The notes under the pieces are model-generated. The model made no database searches, was not told where the DNA came from, and saw only the letters and a program-made list of their open reading frames with translations. A DNA stretch of 64,000 nt from Leucosporidium creatinivorum (lineage: Eukaryota > Basidiomycota > Microbotryomycetes > Leucosporidiales > Leucosporidiaceae), in the NCBI GenBank assembly GCA_001600635.1, contig BCKL01000003.1:1628235-1692234 (forward strand). Direction: 5' to 3'. The position numbers and the translations under genes were made by a program. Positions 34,587-45,533 of the stretch are shown one piece after another; position 1 is the first letter of the stretch, and each line of letters begins with the position of its first letter.

Positions 34587-35426
34587 GTCGCCTACCGCCG
34601 TCCCTTCTCGTTCACCCCCTCGCTTCACATACACTCGACTCGAACCGTATCTTCTTCCTCTTCCACTCATGTACCATCTACGCTTGCTTTCGGACGACGA
34701 CTCGGCGAGGATCGGAGGCAGAGAGGGGAGTTCTCGGCTGGGGACGAGGAGAATGAGAGGACGACGGCTTAGCTTGCTTGCTTGGTAGAGTGATGGACTA
34801 CATGATCTCTCTTCCTGTATCAGCAGCCTTCCCGCCCGCGCCAAGTCTCGCAAGCAAAAGATCGTCAAGCTTCAACGCCGAGCAACCTCAACCTCTGCCG
34901 TTTCGGACCCGCCGAGAAGCTTCTGCGTACCCACGCGGTGCTGCAGCAATCTGATCCTTGCACACCGGATCAGATCGGGTACAGTAACCCTCGCTTACCC
35001 TACGGAACCTTGGAGATGGCGGTCGAGGCTGCCGAAAGAGCGGGGGGTCGGCGTTTTGCGCTTGGAAGCGGGTAAAGGCAATGCTGTGCAGCTTTACGAG
35101 CTCGCTTGGAGGTTGTGTGGTAACAGCTTGGACTTACGAACCTCGGCGGCTTCTGTAGCTGACCAGGAGCCATAAAAAACCTCTTCTCGGCGAAGAAAGG
35201 CAAGGTCGACTCCTGCCTGCCTTCTGCTGAAGCAGTGACTTTCAACCGCGAACGCGCGAACGCTGGAGCCCACGAACAAGACACCCCGCAGAAGCACAAG
35301 CCTTCGTCGGGAGCTCGGCACCGTCTCGCTCAAATGGCGCTCGCAAACCCTTGGACTTTTCTTGTGCCGTTCTCTTCCTTCTCTTGCTTCTTCCCTTCAC
35401 CTTGAGTTCTTATCATCAGAAGAAAA
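34587..35426. promoter_or_regulatory. Intergenic region upstream of the siderophore-type transporter
   Basis: 840 bp. It contains a perfect 9-bp inverted repeat at 34949-34975. No credible gene is seen; a minus-strand frame at 35094-35333 lacks conserved features. Confidence 0.5.
34949..34975. promoter_or_regulatory. Perfect inverted repeat with ATCWGAT half-sites
   Basis: ATCTGATCC, a 9-nt spacer, then GGATCAGAT. Each arm contains ATCWGAT, the core of the site bound by fungal iron-responsive GATA repressors (Urbs1, SreA, Sre1 family; fuller consensus ATCWGATAA). It lies about 450 bp upstream of a siderophore-transporter ATG. The repeat is seen directly; the binding role is inference. Confidence 0.45.
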
Positions 35427-38165
35427 ATGGCCGACAGCATCGCCAAGCAGCAGGAGCAGGGGCGCAGGGAAGACGAAGACGAGAAACGGAGCAGCCTCGA
35501 CTCGCCTCATCCTCAGGACCACCTCGCCAGCAAGGAGAAGACGCATGCTACACCCATCACGGCGAAGGGAGAGCCTACGTTTAAGAGTCGAGGTGTCATT
35601 GGAGTAGAGGCGATGGCTCGCTCGGCTGCAGCTAGCAAGAAAGGGCGATATTCGCTGTATGCTCTCGCTGTGCTCATCTACATCCTTCAGTGGGTGGTGA
35701 GTGCTCTCGTACAGGACTTGGGTTATTGTTTGAGCTGACGCACGCTGCACGATGACCTGCAGTCAGCCATGGCATCGTCGTGAGTTTCTTTCGCCGAGCT
35801 TTCGTCGCCGAAGCTAACCCGCACGCTCGCAGGATGACTGGGTCTCTCTCGGTCTTTGCCACTTCCCACTTCCAACAGCACTCGTCTGGACTATCTACTC
35901 TCTCCGTCGCCACGTCGCTCATCGGATCCGTCGGCCTTCCCTTTCTCGCCAAGGGAGCCGATGTCTTCGGCCGACCCGGCGTCTACGGCGTCTGCATGAC
36001 ACTCCAAGTTATCGGATACGTCATCACTCTCAAGTCGCCCACCCTCGCTGCCTGTACGTCCTCGCTTTATCGTCTCGGCGCTCGCTCGGCGCTGACTTCC
36101 ACTCCCTTTCTCGCCTGTCTAGACGTCGTCGGCAACGTCTTCTCCGCCATCGGATCGAGTGGCTTCGACCTGATGAACTCCATCCTCATGGCTGACCTCA
36201 CTCCGCTCAAGTGGCGCGGTCTCGCAATGGGACTCTTGACCTCCCCCTACCTCGTCACCGTTTGGTACACCAGCGAAATTGTAGCCGCCCTGAGCACTGA
36301 CGAGAAGTGGCGATGGGGCTACGGAATGTTCGCTATCATCTACCGTAAGGAATCTAGGCATCTGTAGGGCTCTCTATAGCTCCCGTAGCCCATACTGACC
36401 CTTCGCCGTCCTTTTTCAGCCGTCTTCTTCATTCCCGCCGTCGCTGCCATGTTCTGGCTCGAGCGCCGAGCGCTGCAGGATGGTCTCATCAACGTTGAGC
36501 TGGCCCGTACTGGTGTGGATGACGCCGAGGTCGCCGCCGAGGTCGCAGCGCAAGCCAAAGCCGAGGAGAGGACGTTCGGGCAGAAGCTTCACCAGCTCTT
36601 CCAGGAGGTCGACACTATTGGTTTGATGCTCCTTGGTTTCGGATGGTCTCTAGTGAGTTATCTTCTCCTCTACAAGTCGAGGCGAGGCGCTGGAAGTGGG
36701 GTGGACCTCGCCCGAATTTCTCGGCGCAAGCGGCTCTTCGTTCAATGAGCGCTCAGAGGCTGTAGCAGCTCATCCATAGGACGAAAACTGATTCATAATC
36801 GATTACACAGCTCCTCCTCCCCTTTTCGCTGTACGGAGGCGCTCGCGGCGGCTTCAAGAACAACTCGCTCATCGCCATGCTCGCCGTTGGATCCGCCTGC
36901 CTCGTCGCCTACCCATTCTACGAGTGGAAGTTTGCCAGGTTCCCTTCCATGCCCAAGCGCATCCTCCTCAACCGCTCGTTCATCACCGCCGTCGTCATCA
37001 ACTTTGTCTACATGCTCGCGGCCTACCTCCAGCTACTTTACCTCAGCTCCTACGTCTACATCGTGACCGATATCGATGTTACGCACTGGAACTGTGAGTC
37101 TGCAGCCACTAGCTCTTCACCCGCCCTTCAGGCTCCTAGCATGGTCGCGGCTTCGGAGCTCGGCACTCAGACTCGATCGAAAGCTGACCTCCTCCATGAC
37201 AGACTACAACAACGTACAGAACATGGGTCTCTGCGGTGTCGCAATCATTGCTGGCTTTCTCTTCAAGGCGACTGGACGATTCAAGCTGTGGCAGATCTTC
37301 GGTCTCTGCATCCGCATCATCGGCTACGTGAGCACTTGAGCTCCTGATGCCTACTTGGAGCTTTCTGACGTCCCTCGGACCACTGCAGGGTCTTCTCGTT
37401 GACAAGAACGGTGTTCACAACTACGGCCGCCTCGTCATGTCCCAGCTTCTCGCTGGAGCCGGTTCGGCCTTCTCCTCACTCGGCAGTCAAGTCGCTGCGC
37501 AGGCTTCCGTTCCCCACCAAGATCTCGGTCTCGTCGTCTCGCTTCTGCTTCTTTGGTCCTCGATTGGAGCTTCTGTTGGTGAGTACACGCTGGGCTCTCT
37601 CGGTCTCGTCAAACGGAGAAGACTTTCGCCGAACTCGAGCCTGACTTTGCTCCCACTTCCCTTTTCTCTCGACTGCTCTTCTCTCTGTCCCCACTTCTCT
37701 CCTCTCGCTCCCTCGACGCAATTGGCAGGCGACGCCATCGCTGGACAATACTGGGGCTCTCGCATGCCAGGCAACCTTCGACAGTACATTCCCGAGTCTA
37801 TCAGCGACGAGCTTGTCGAGAGCTTCTACGCCGATATCACCACGATCAAGGAGTACGACTTTGGCTCCGCTGTTCGCGAAGGAGCAACCAAGGCTTACGA
37901 GTGAGTGCTCGCTCCATGTTCTCCTCCAGCACCGGCTGATCCGTCTCGGCGCAGGGTTACCGTCTTCCCCCTCTGGTCCGCCGCTCTCGGCCTCTCCTTC
38001 GTCTGCCTCATCTGCGCCTGCTTCCAATCCAACTTTTTCCTTGGCGACGCTCAGAACTCTTACGACCACAAGGACACCTCGGGCCATGTCGTCGCCAACG
38101 ATAAGGACGAGCATGTGCAGCGCAAGACGTTGAGGCAGAAGATTTTGCGCGTTTGGGATTGGTAG
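35427..38165 (+). CDS. Siderophore-iron transporter, MFS (ARN/SIT family)
   Basis: A 647-residue major facilitator protein of the ARN/SIT group, which imports ferric siderophores. Ten exons (35427-35696, 35763-35779, 35833-36053, 36123-36344, 36420-36652, 36811-37093, 37203-37327, 37389-37578, 37729-37900, 37955-38165) total 1,944 nt and close in frame. Seen: a hydrophilic N-terminus of about 65 residues, SKKGRYSLYALAVLIYILQWV, KGADVFGRPGVYGVCMTLQV, the SIT-like loop FDLMNSILMADLTPLKWRG, PSMPKRILLNRSF, SSYVYIVTDIDVTHWN, and the extracellular loop near the C-terminus before the last helix (FPLWSAALGLSFVCLI). About 13-14 helices are expected. Exon 2 is only 17 nt. Substrate not determinable; iron control is suggested by the upstream repeat. 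Confidence 0.88.
35763..35779 (+). other. 17-nt micro-exon of the siderophore-type transporter
   Basis: Encodes SAMAS plus part of the next Ser codon, between CTGCAG and GTGAGT. The frame of the neighbouring exons needs it. Confidence 0.85.
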
Positions 38166-38425
38166 AGCGCTTTGCTTTGATAGATATTGGCGCAAGGTCG
38201 GATCGGATTAGCATACTCTTGGCCAGCGAACGTGTGAGAGAGCGAGGCTCGTCTGCGCCGAGCAAGAGGCAGCGCTCAGAATGGCTTCACTGGCGCTGTT
38301 TGCACTTCTGTACAGCTTCTTTGGTACTGCTTCACCCTCATGTATCCTTCTCAAGCGATGATGGAGCCGCTGAGGAGCTGCAAGGAGGGCAACGCATCAG
38401 CGTCGGCGCAAACGTCGAGTCCAGC

Positions 38426-39737
38426 TCAGCCTTGACTGACCAACGACCTTCCTCCACCAACGTCGAGCGTGTTCCCGTTGATATATCCTCCAGCGCGAGA
38501 AGTGAGGAAGAGGACGGGTCCGGCAATGTCGGGAGGAGCGCCGGCGCGACCTTAGAAGAGGTGAACCATCAGCGAGTGAGAGAGGAAGGAGGTGAGGGGG
38601 GAGCAGGGCTCACCCTCGGGCATGGCCTTGAAGTGGGTCTTGTGCGTCTGGCGGATGGTAGCTGGGTCGGTGTTGGTCATCTCGGAGGGGAAGAGTCTGG
38701 AGCGAGGAGGAGGAAGGATGCTCAGCAGTCGTCCTCGCTCGGCAGAGAGACAGCCTCGACTCACCCAGGTGCGAGAGCGTTGACCCTAATCCTCAGAGGC
38801 AGGAAGCGAGTAGCCAGGCAGGTAGTGAGATGTACGACGGCCGACTTGGAGACTTGGTAAGAGACGGGAGCGGCGTCTCGCTGTTGAACGTTGAGAGGCG
38901 AATCAGCTCGGCGCTACTCCACAGTCAACTCGAACTCACGGCATTGTGAAACCCAGCGATCGACCCAATGTTGATGATACAGGGCGTCTCTTTGGGTTCG
39001 GCCTCGCTCGAAGGGTCAGCCTTGTAGGCAGCATGGAGGTAGGGAGCAAAAGCGACCGAGGTGAAGTAGAGCGAGCTGACGTTCAAGCTCATGCTGTCGG
39101 TCCAGTCATCCCAGGGGGTGGAGAGGAGACTTTCGACGAGGGTGTTGGCTGCGAGACAGTGCAGGATCAGCACGGGAGAGGAGCTCGGCGCTCTGCTCGG
39201 CGAAGCCAACTTACTGTCATCGGGATGAGACTTGAGCGGCTCGGGTCGAAGGATGCCGGCAGCGTTGACGAGAATGTTGAGCTTCGACTCGCGAGCGGCG
39301 AAGGCCTACAGAGCGGAGAGCATCAGCGAGGAAGTAGCGCGGCGGAGCGAGTGGGGGGTGGACTGACGGCGACGAGCAGGGTGATTGACTCTTTCGTCGA
39401 GACGTCCCCCTGGAGGCTACAGGACAGGTTGAATCAGCTTGCCGTACGCTCGATGAGCTGCAGCTACTCACGCGATGAGCTCTCCCTGATCCTTGTGGCC
39501 CTCTAGCGCGCAAGAGGGTCATTGGTCATCGCAAGCTGAGGAAAGCAGCGAGCACTCACTCCAGTTGGCTACAGCCTCGTCCAGCTTCTCCTTCCTCCTC
39601 CCTACTATATAGACCCTCGCGCCGTTTGTAGCGAGAGCGCGGGCGCACATGTTTCCGAGGCCTGTTCCCCCTCCAGTCACTAGCGCTACCTTGCCCTCGA
39701 CTGAGAAGAGTGAGTCGATTTGTAGAGATTCGGCCAT
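38426..39737 (-). CDS. Short-chain dehydrogenase/reductase
   Basis: NAD(P)-dependent SDR with a classical Rossmann fold. The ATG is at 39737. Exon 1 has the cofactor loop [19 protein letters not shown] and [14 protein letters not shown]. The following exons close in frame: [25 protein letters not shown], then [15 protein letters not shown] (NAAG motif), [33 protein letters not shown] (catalytic Ser region) and [18 protein letters not shown] (YxxxK). The last exon is [20 protein letters not shown] followed by [13 protein letters not shown], with the stop at 38426. The catalytic Asn-Ser-Tyr-Lys set is complete, so an active enzyme is expected. The layout is like the fungal RhlG/3-oxoacyl-ACP reductase-type SDRs, but the substrate is unknown. 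Confidence 0.85.
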
Positions 39738-40178
39738 GGTGTTGCTGCTGAGGCAAGTGTTGTGGTAGGAAGAAGAGAGAGAGTTGAATCTCGGCGCGGC
39801 GCTCCGCTCGGCTTCGTGGGGGTTGCTTGCCGAGAACTGTGAGAGCACGGCAATAAGACGGCAGTGGCATCGAGGAGCAAAGTTACTGGCACTGCTTTCC
39901 GGTCGACTGCTCTGCAGGGTGGCTCGCTCCGGCTGACAGCTTCGACCGAGATCGCCGCGCGATGAGCTCCTTCGCATCCGAAGGAGCAACGCCGAGCCTT
40001 GGACGCCCTCGTAGCAGGCTAGTCTAGCTCTTCACAGTCCTAGCTGCCCGCTGCAGCCTGAACTCGCGCCTCTCTGAGCTGCTCGGGGCCGAAGCCGGCC
40101 AGGGTGCGTCCTTCGAGAGCCATGATCGTACATTACGGCGGCCTGGATTAACCGCCCAGCTTCCTACATACTCCTCGC
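39738..40178. other. Intergenic region between VPS55 and the SDR gene
   Basis: 441 bp between two minus-strand genes; it must contain the SDR promoter. Short frames here are not gene-like. Confidence 0.4.
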
Positions 40179-40789
40179 TCAGTAGTCCTGAATTTGGATG
40201 GCGAAGAAGTGCGAGTAGGTGATGACTGGCGAGGGAGAGAGGGTCAGCTCCGGTATTCCAGCTCGGCGTTGCTCTCGCAGGCCGCCTTAAAGCACCCAAC
40301 TCACTCGTAGCATATCCCACGATTCCACCAATTGCGCTCATCCACCCTGCCATCTCTGCAATTACGCCCGAGTGCGCCAGAACGAAGGGGAGGGCCACTC
40401 CGCTGACGAGGAACATGGAGGTGACGAAATGGCCGAAGTCGACGGGGCCGGACGAGTACTCGGCGCTGAAATCATCGCCTACACATCTTGAGCAGATGAA
40501 GTTGGGCAGAGGGGCGAGGGCGAAGATGAGGGCTGTTCGAGGGAGAGGAGAGGCGCGTCAGTGGGGTTGAATAGCTGGCTAAAGAGCTGTAGAGCGGTAG
40601 GTGAGCACTCACCGGTGAAGAGAGGCAGCCAATTGGACCACAGAGCGCAGGAGAGGATGACGAGCAGGAATGAGATGGCCAGCACGAACGAGAGGAGGAT
40701 GATGGCTGTGGGCGGCGAGTGTCAGCTTAGTTGAGATCTGCAGCCTAGGTAGCTATCCGTAGCTCACTCTTGAGTCCTGCCTGTACCAT
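40179..40789 (-). CDS. VPS55: VPS55 endosomal sorting membrane protein
   Basis: Small four-helix protein of the Vps55/LEPROT family, which acts with Vps68 in late-endosome-to-vacuole transport. Exon 1 is short (MVQAGLK); the next gives IILLSFVLAISFLLVILSCA, WSNWLPLFT and LIFALAPLPNFICSRC. This is followed by SAEYSSGPVDFGHFVTSMFL, VSGVALPFVLAHSGVI, a helix GWMSAIGGIVGYAT and the last exon VITYSHFFAIQIQDY. The conserved WWPLF-like motif, the APIP-like motif and the exon sizes match the family. Stop at 40179. Confidence 0.88.
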
Positions 40790-41048
40790 CTTGAGCGACC
40801 CGAGAGCTGAGTTGGAGCCGAGACGAGCGATAGCGGAGGAGGGAGACCCGCGAGCTGGAGTTCGAGCCGCTCCTTGGCTTTAGACTACAACTCGCTCGTC
40901 GCCGGTACCTCGACATCTCGGTCTTTTGTACAGCTCGCTCGGCTACCTCGGCTGCGCTCCCAAGCATGCTGGTCTCTCCCTGCCTCGTCGACAGCTCCGG
41001 CTAAGCCCTCTCAGCCCTCGCCCGCTCGCTCACCTCGAGTGTCTTCTG

Positions 41049-41123
41049 GTAAGCTCCGCTCGGGTACAAAGAGCACCGCTTACCGTCTACTCAAGCTCCT
41101 GCTGACCCTCCTACTACCTTGTA
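41049..41123 (+). other. Probable 5'-UTR intron of the BTB gene
   Basis: GTAAGC donor, GCTGACC branch site near 41100 and TTGTAG acceptor. No start codon upstream opens a credible frame across it. The flanking 40790-41380 region is otherwise without a gene. Confidence 0.5.
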
Positions 41124-41380
41124 GATCCCACAAATTGCGCTTCGGCAGCCCCACATCCTCCTCCGCCGTCTCCGGATCTCGCAAGTCGCTACACAGCTAG
41201 AACAGAGCGGCATCGCTCCATTCCTGCTGTCACGTCTGTCACTAGCACCCCCGACCGAGCTCGACATCCTCCCTAGCCTCGAACGAACGACGCTCGGGCC
41301 TCTGCAAAAGATGCGATTCGTTTCCAGCTTTCGCTGTTCTTCCTCCCGCCTCTGTCTCGCATCAGCAGCACTCGTCAAAG

Positions 41381-42518
41381 ATGCCCACCAATGGAGGATG
41401 CCCTGTCAAACGGACCAAGGAAGCTAGCGAGGAAGCTCGGTCCTCAGGCAGCCGCTCGCCGATGAAGCGGTTCAAACCGAGTGAGGAGGGCGATTGCGAG
41501 GTCGTTTCAAGTGAGTGCGTAGTCCTACAGCATTCATCAGCCCATGTCTGCTCGCTCATCCTCTCACATCCACAGCGGCATCCGCTTCAATGTCCTCTCT
41601 CGGCTCCTCTTGTCCTCGTTCGAAGCCTGGGGTCTGCCATCGCCGACCGACGGCGTAAAAGGCCAGCTGCCGGCCATCGAGGTCGAGGAGGACTCGGAGA
41701 CGCTCGACTACATCCTCCAATTCCTGTACCCTCAGCCCATCGCGCCGAGGGCGCTCGAGTTCCCGAGGGATTGGAAAGTCATTCGGGCGTTCGAGAAGTA
41801 CTCGGTGCGTAGTCATTGACGAGGTGATGGAAGAGTTCCTAGCTGACACAGTCTCCTCTCCAACCGCAGATCTGGCGAGGTCTTGATGCCATTGCAGCTG
41901 CTTTCAGGTCGGCTCCTCATCGCCGAGCCTCTCCTACACGACGGCTCGCTCACCCCCTCTGCCTCTCTTCAGCAAACAGGGCTGCGTCGAGCACCCTGCC
42001 TTCGCCTACGCCTTTGCCACCCACTTCAACTTCCCGTCGCTGGCCTCCGAAGCCGTTGCCGAAGCTTCGACTTGCGAGACGCCCATCGCCGACATTGGAC
42101 CCGACTTGGTCGTGCTGATGGGCGAGCTTCCAATCACTGTCGAGGATATGACGCTTCTTGTGAGGCGCGCTCAGCTCGACTTCAACCGCCTTGCACTGAC
42201 TGTCACATCCCTTCGCAGCTCGGCTTCCTTGCAACTCGGCAGGAGCACCTCCTCCAAGGCCGACTCGCCGCAACCCAGCTCCTCCGCTCATTCGACACGG
42301 AATACGACTGCGAGCACAGCTGCACAGGGATGAAGTACAGCTACATCGCCGATGCTCTCTCCACTCGTTCGCTCAAGAAGCTGGCCAAGCTCGAGGAGGT
42401 GGACTTTGATTGCAAGGATTGCAACGTGCAGTGGGAGGCTTTTGTCGCGAGGTTGGTGGCGATGTTGGAGAGCATCCCCGTGTGGAGTGAGAAGGGGGGC
42501 GCGGTTGAGGAAGAGTAG
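41381..42518 (+). CDS. BTB/POZ-domain protein
   Basis: The ATG is at 41381; exon 1 (to 41510) encodes a basic, Ser-rich start (MPTNGGCPVKRTKEAS). The BTB fold follows: GIRFNVLSRLLLSSFEAWG, LPAIEVEEDSETLDYILQFL and YPQPIAP. A helical back region comes next (FEKYSIWRGLDAIAAAF, AFAYAFATHFNFPSLASEA), then GFLATRQEHLLQGRLAATQL and a C-terminal Cys-rich stretch (EYDCEHSCTG, DFDCKDCNVQWEAF). Such fungal BTB proteins are common and mostly uncharacterised; some are Cul3 adaptors, but no Kelch or other partner domain is present. The exon 1/exon 2 junction (41510 to 41576) is one base out of frame with the visible sites, so the N-terminal exon may be wrong or the sequence may have an indel. Confidence 0.7.
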
Positions 42519-42766
42519 AACGACTCGGCGGCTGGAAGCTCGGCGTTCGTAACTTCTGATGCTCGGCGCTTCAGACAGGCGTGAGAGCTGTCTTACTCCT
42601 CGACGAGGGCAAGAGCTGAACCGAGCAATGCACAGCAGCTGCTTTGCAGCACCAGAGCAGCCCAGCTCCGTGCTCCGAGAGCCTCGCTCGAGTTTGAACT
42701 TTGACTGTCGCCATCGCGTTCTCTTTCCTTCCCTCTACTCATTCTCGCTCGCCCTGACTCGCTGTC

Positions 42767-43754
42767 ATGGACAACAAGACGGACGTCGACTCCTGCAGCG
42801 TCGACTCGCATGCTACCGAGGAGCTGCTGCCCGCCGAGCCAGCAAAGCCGATCCCGGCGCCCAAAGAGCGAAACGCTGTCATGTCAGTCCTCCTCCTCTT
42901 CTCAGCCCTCGGTCCTTGCTGACTTGGTGTCTAAACAGCGACACCATCCCCGTCTCCATTGTCTGCATCCTCATGATTGCCGGCCTCTTCTCCCTCGTCA
43001 CCGGCCTGCGCTCTATCCTTCGCGAGCGCTCAGGCTGCGATTGTAGCTTTGACGTCGGCTTCAAGCGGATGGAGGCCTTTGTGAATGATGAGGCTGGATG
43101 CAAGAATCAGCTCACTACTATCCAAGCCGACCTTCATGCCCTCCAGGCCGACCATCGAGCTCTCCGCTTAAGCCTCACTTCCGCCGAACAAGCTCGGGAC
43201 TCGATCTCCTTCAAGCTGGTCTTGGCCCTCGACGAGCTAGAGACGGAGCGTCAGGGAAGAGCTGGTGCTGTTCAAGATACAACAAGGCTGGAGAAGGCTC
43301 TTGAGGTGGAGCAGGGGCGCAGCGTCGAGCAGAATGAGCGGCTGGCGGAGGGGGCGGCTTCGGCGGTCAGATGGGGAATGGACCAGGGAGACTGGAACCG
43401 GCAAGTAATCGAGGGCAGCTTCTCTCACGCGAAGCCTAATCGATTTGACCCACAGCCATACACACGCCATCTCACCCGCCAAGCTCTCCTGGATTGTGGG
43501 CTATCAGCCCCTACCTCGGTCGCCGAGTGGTCGTGAAGTCCTGTACATTCTCCAACCGCACACCCTGCAGCATCTCTCCGCGATACGATATCATCGGGTA
43601 TCGTGTGTCGGTGGACAACCTCTCGCCTCACAAGTCGGGGTCGTGGGTGGCAGGAATGTCCGAGAAGGGAGGGGAGGGTAGAGCGCTTTCCTTCCACGCG
43701 AATATTCCGCGGGGGGCGTCGCCACTTCGAGCAGAGACCTATGTACTTGAGTAG
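42767..43754 (+). CDS. Type II membrane protein B with coiled coil, unknown function
   Basis: The ATG is at 42767. The cytosolic tail MDNKTDVDSCSVDSHATEEL is split from the transmembrane segment by an intron (42883-42938). The helix is IPVSIVCILMIAGLFSLVTG. A coiled coil of about 110 residues follows (LHALQADHRALRLSLTSAEQ region). After a further intron-like stretch near 43405-43460 comes a beta-rich C-terminal domain: AISPYLGRRVVVKSCTFSN, RYDIIGYRVSVDNLSPHKSG and ALSFHANIPRG, with the stop at 43754. The junction into the last domain does not close with canonical sites. The domain aligns by eye with the C-terminus of the 10528-11363 product. The family is unknown. Confidence 0.55.
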
Positions 43755-43929
43755 GCTCCCGCCACCCTCATCAAAGCTGTGCAACGATGTGCCGTGTTTC
43801 TCAGCCGGTCGAGCCAGAAGTAACTGCCTCGGCGAAACCGCATTCTCGTCAATAAACAAGCTCTAATGGCTTAATGGCTTTGCGACTTGTCTCCTCGTCT
43901 TTGATACAGTCTGTAACGGTTTCATACTA

Positions 43930-45320
43930 TCACTCCCACACCCAGCTCACACCCTTCAGCCCCGAGCTCAGCACGTCGGTCTTCGCGAGCGTGAGGTAGG
44001 CGAGGTCACTGAGGTCGACATCACCCTCGTCGCATGGAGAAGGTGCAAGACCTTGATTCCGGTCCTACAGTGGAGAAGAGCAGAGATCAGCGTCGACTCA
44101 GCGAAGGAAGCAAGGAGAGAGCGCAGGGCTCGGCGTACCACGATCATGATCCCTTTGACCGTCTGGCCGTTATCTGAGGGGAAAGAAGGCTGAGCAACAG
44201 CGAGGTGAAAGGTTAACAGGCGACTCACAGGTCGCTGCAATTGTCCGCGGTACATGGCAGCTGCAGAAGCGTTGGGATCAGCGCCGAACTCTTCGACCGA
44301 GCTTGCTACAACTCACCGGACCGCTTCTGTCCCCACGCAGACCAGCGCTCCATCTCCGCCTACTACAACCCAATCCTTACTCTCCTTGCCCACCCACTTT
44401 CCCTCCAGATCCTTCCTCCCTGCCACAAACGCTCCGCACACGGGATTTCGGTTTTGGCTCTTCAGCGCATCACCGCTGATGCCTGGCGGGCTGTCGTAGA
44501 GCGAGTTGCAGAGGGCGGCGAAGAGAGTGGTGGAAGGAGAAGAGTAGACGTCCCCGCAGGCGAGTGGTGCGGAGGCGCCTGGGACTATAGAGTGTAGGAG
44601 CACGAGCGCCGAGTCAGCGAGACTGCGATGGCCGCACGGGCCGAGCTAAGCTTACAATGTGTGCCGACACCGGTATACGTCGTTTTCCAGTACGAGTCAC
44701 TCTCCCCGCCGCTTGATGTGGTGGTAGAGGTGCCGGCCGAGTTAGGCGCTGCTTCGGTCGGCGAGGGATCGCTCGGTTTTGGGTTGGTGGAGGTCGATTG
44801 ACCCGTCGTCGAGGTGCGAGAGGTTAGATATTCTTGCTGTGATCCAACATCCAGTGTGCTGTTGCTTCTGGACGAGCCTGGAGGTGCTGCAGCCGCTGGT
44901 GAAGCGCCCGCCGAGCCTGCCGACTGCGCCGAAGTCGAGATGAAGTGGACCGAGGGGGAGGCAGCTGAGGTCGTTGAGTCTTCTGCGGCTGTACCAGGAG
45001 TAGATCTACTCTCCCACCGAGTGTAGAAGCAGAATCCAGTGAAGACAACGAGGATGAGGATGAGGATGACGAGGCCTCCGATGGCCATGAAGATGGCGCA
45101 GTGGTTGGTCGGTGGTTTGGCCTGCAGAGTCAACGGCGAGTCAACGGCATCTCATGAGTAACCTGTAGTCACTTAATGCCCCTCTTTTTGGGCTGTGGAG
45201 ACGACTCACCTGCGCTCGGCGCTGTTCACCCGCTTCTGCCTCCTCATCATCGTGCTCCAGTGACCTGTAAACCACCTGCCCTCGTCCACCTGTACTCGTG
45301 TAGTCCCGCGCACTTCTCAT
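43930..45320 (-). CDS. Membrane-anchored double-psi beta-barrel (expansin/RlpA-like) protein
   Basis: Type II membrane protein. Exon 1 (45210-45320) encodes an acidic cytosolic tail; exon 2 (44656-45141) gives a helix (FMAIGGLVILILILVVFTGF), then a long Ser/Thr-rich stalk likely to be O-glycosylated. The barrel follows in four further exons: GASAPLACGDVYSSPSTTL, LCNSLYDSP, NPVCGAFVAGR, CHVPRTIAATYNGQTVKG, IMIVVDRNQGLAP, DEGDVDLSDLAYLTLA and the end GVSWVWE. The Cys spacing, the NGQTVKGIMIVV motif and DLSDLAY fit the DPBB/barwin-like fold of fungal expansin-like secreted proteins. In this protein the barrel is displayed on the membrane and not released. Substrate, presumably cell-wall glycan, is inferred. 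Confidence 0.75.
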
Positions 45321-45533
45321 CGCGTGGGTTAGAGCAAGAAGAGGAGGAGAGACGAGAAAGTTGTCCTTCCTCGGAGATGAGCCCCTGGGAGCGAGAAACA
45401 CCTCCCTTTTTCTTTCCCTTCTCTCCAGAGCAGAGGAGCGGTCCTACAGAGATACAGCACTTGATCAGCTACAGCCCACCGACCTCCTCCACTACATTCG
45501 ACGTACCAGCCGAATCGCTCTCTCCCTCCTACC

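Noticed and set aside
35094-35333. 79-codon minus-strand frame upstream of the transporter
   Set aside because: No conserved pattern or intron support; lies in the promoter interval.
40790-41380. Separate small gene upstream of the BTB gene
   Set aside because: There is one clear intron (41049-41123), but the flanking sequence has no ATG-initiated frame that crosses it; read as a spliced leader.
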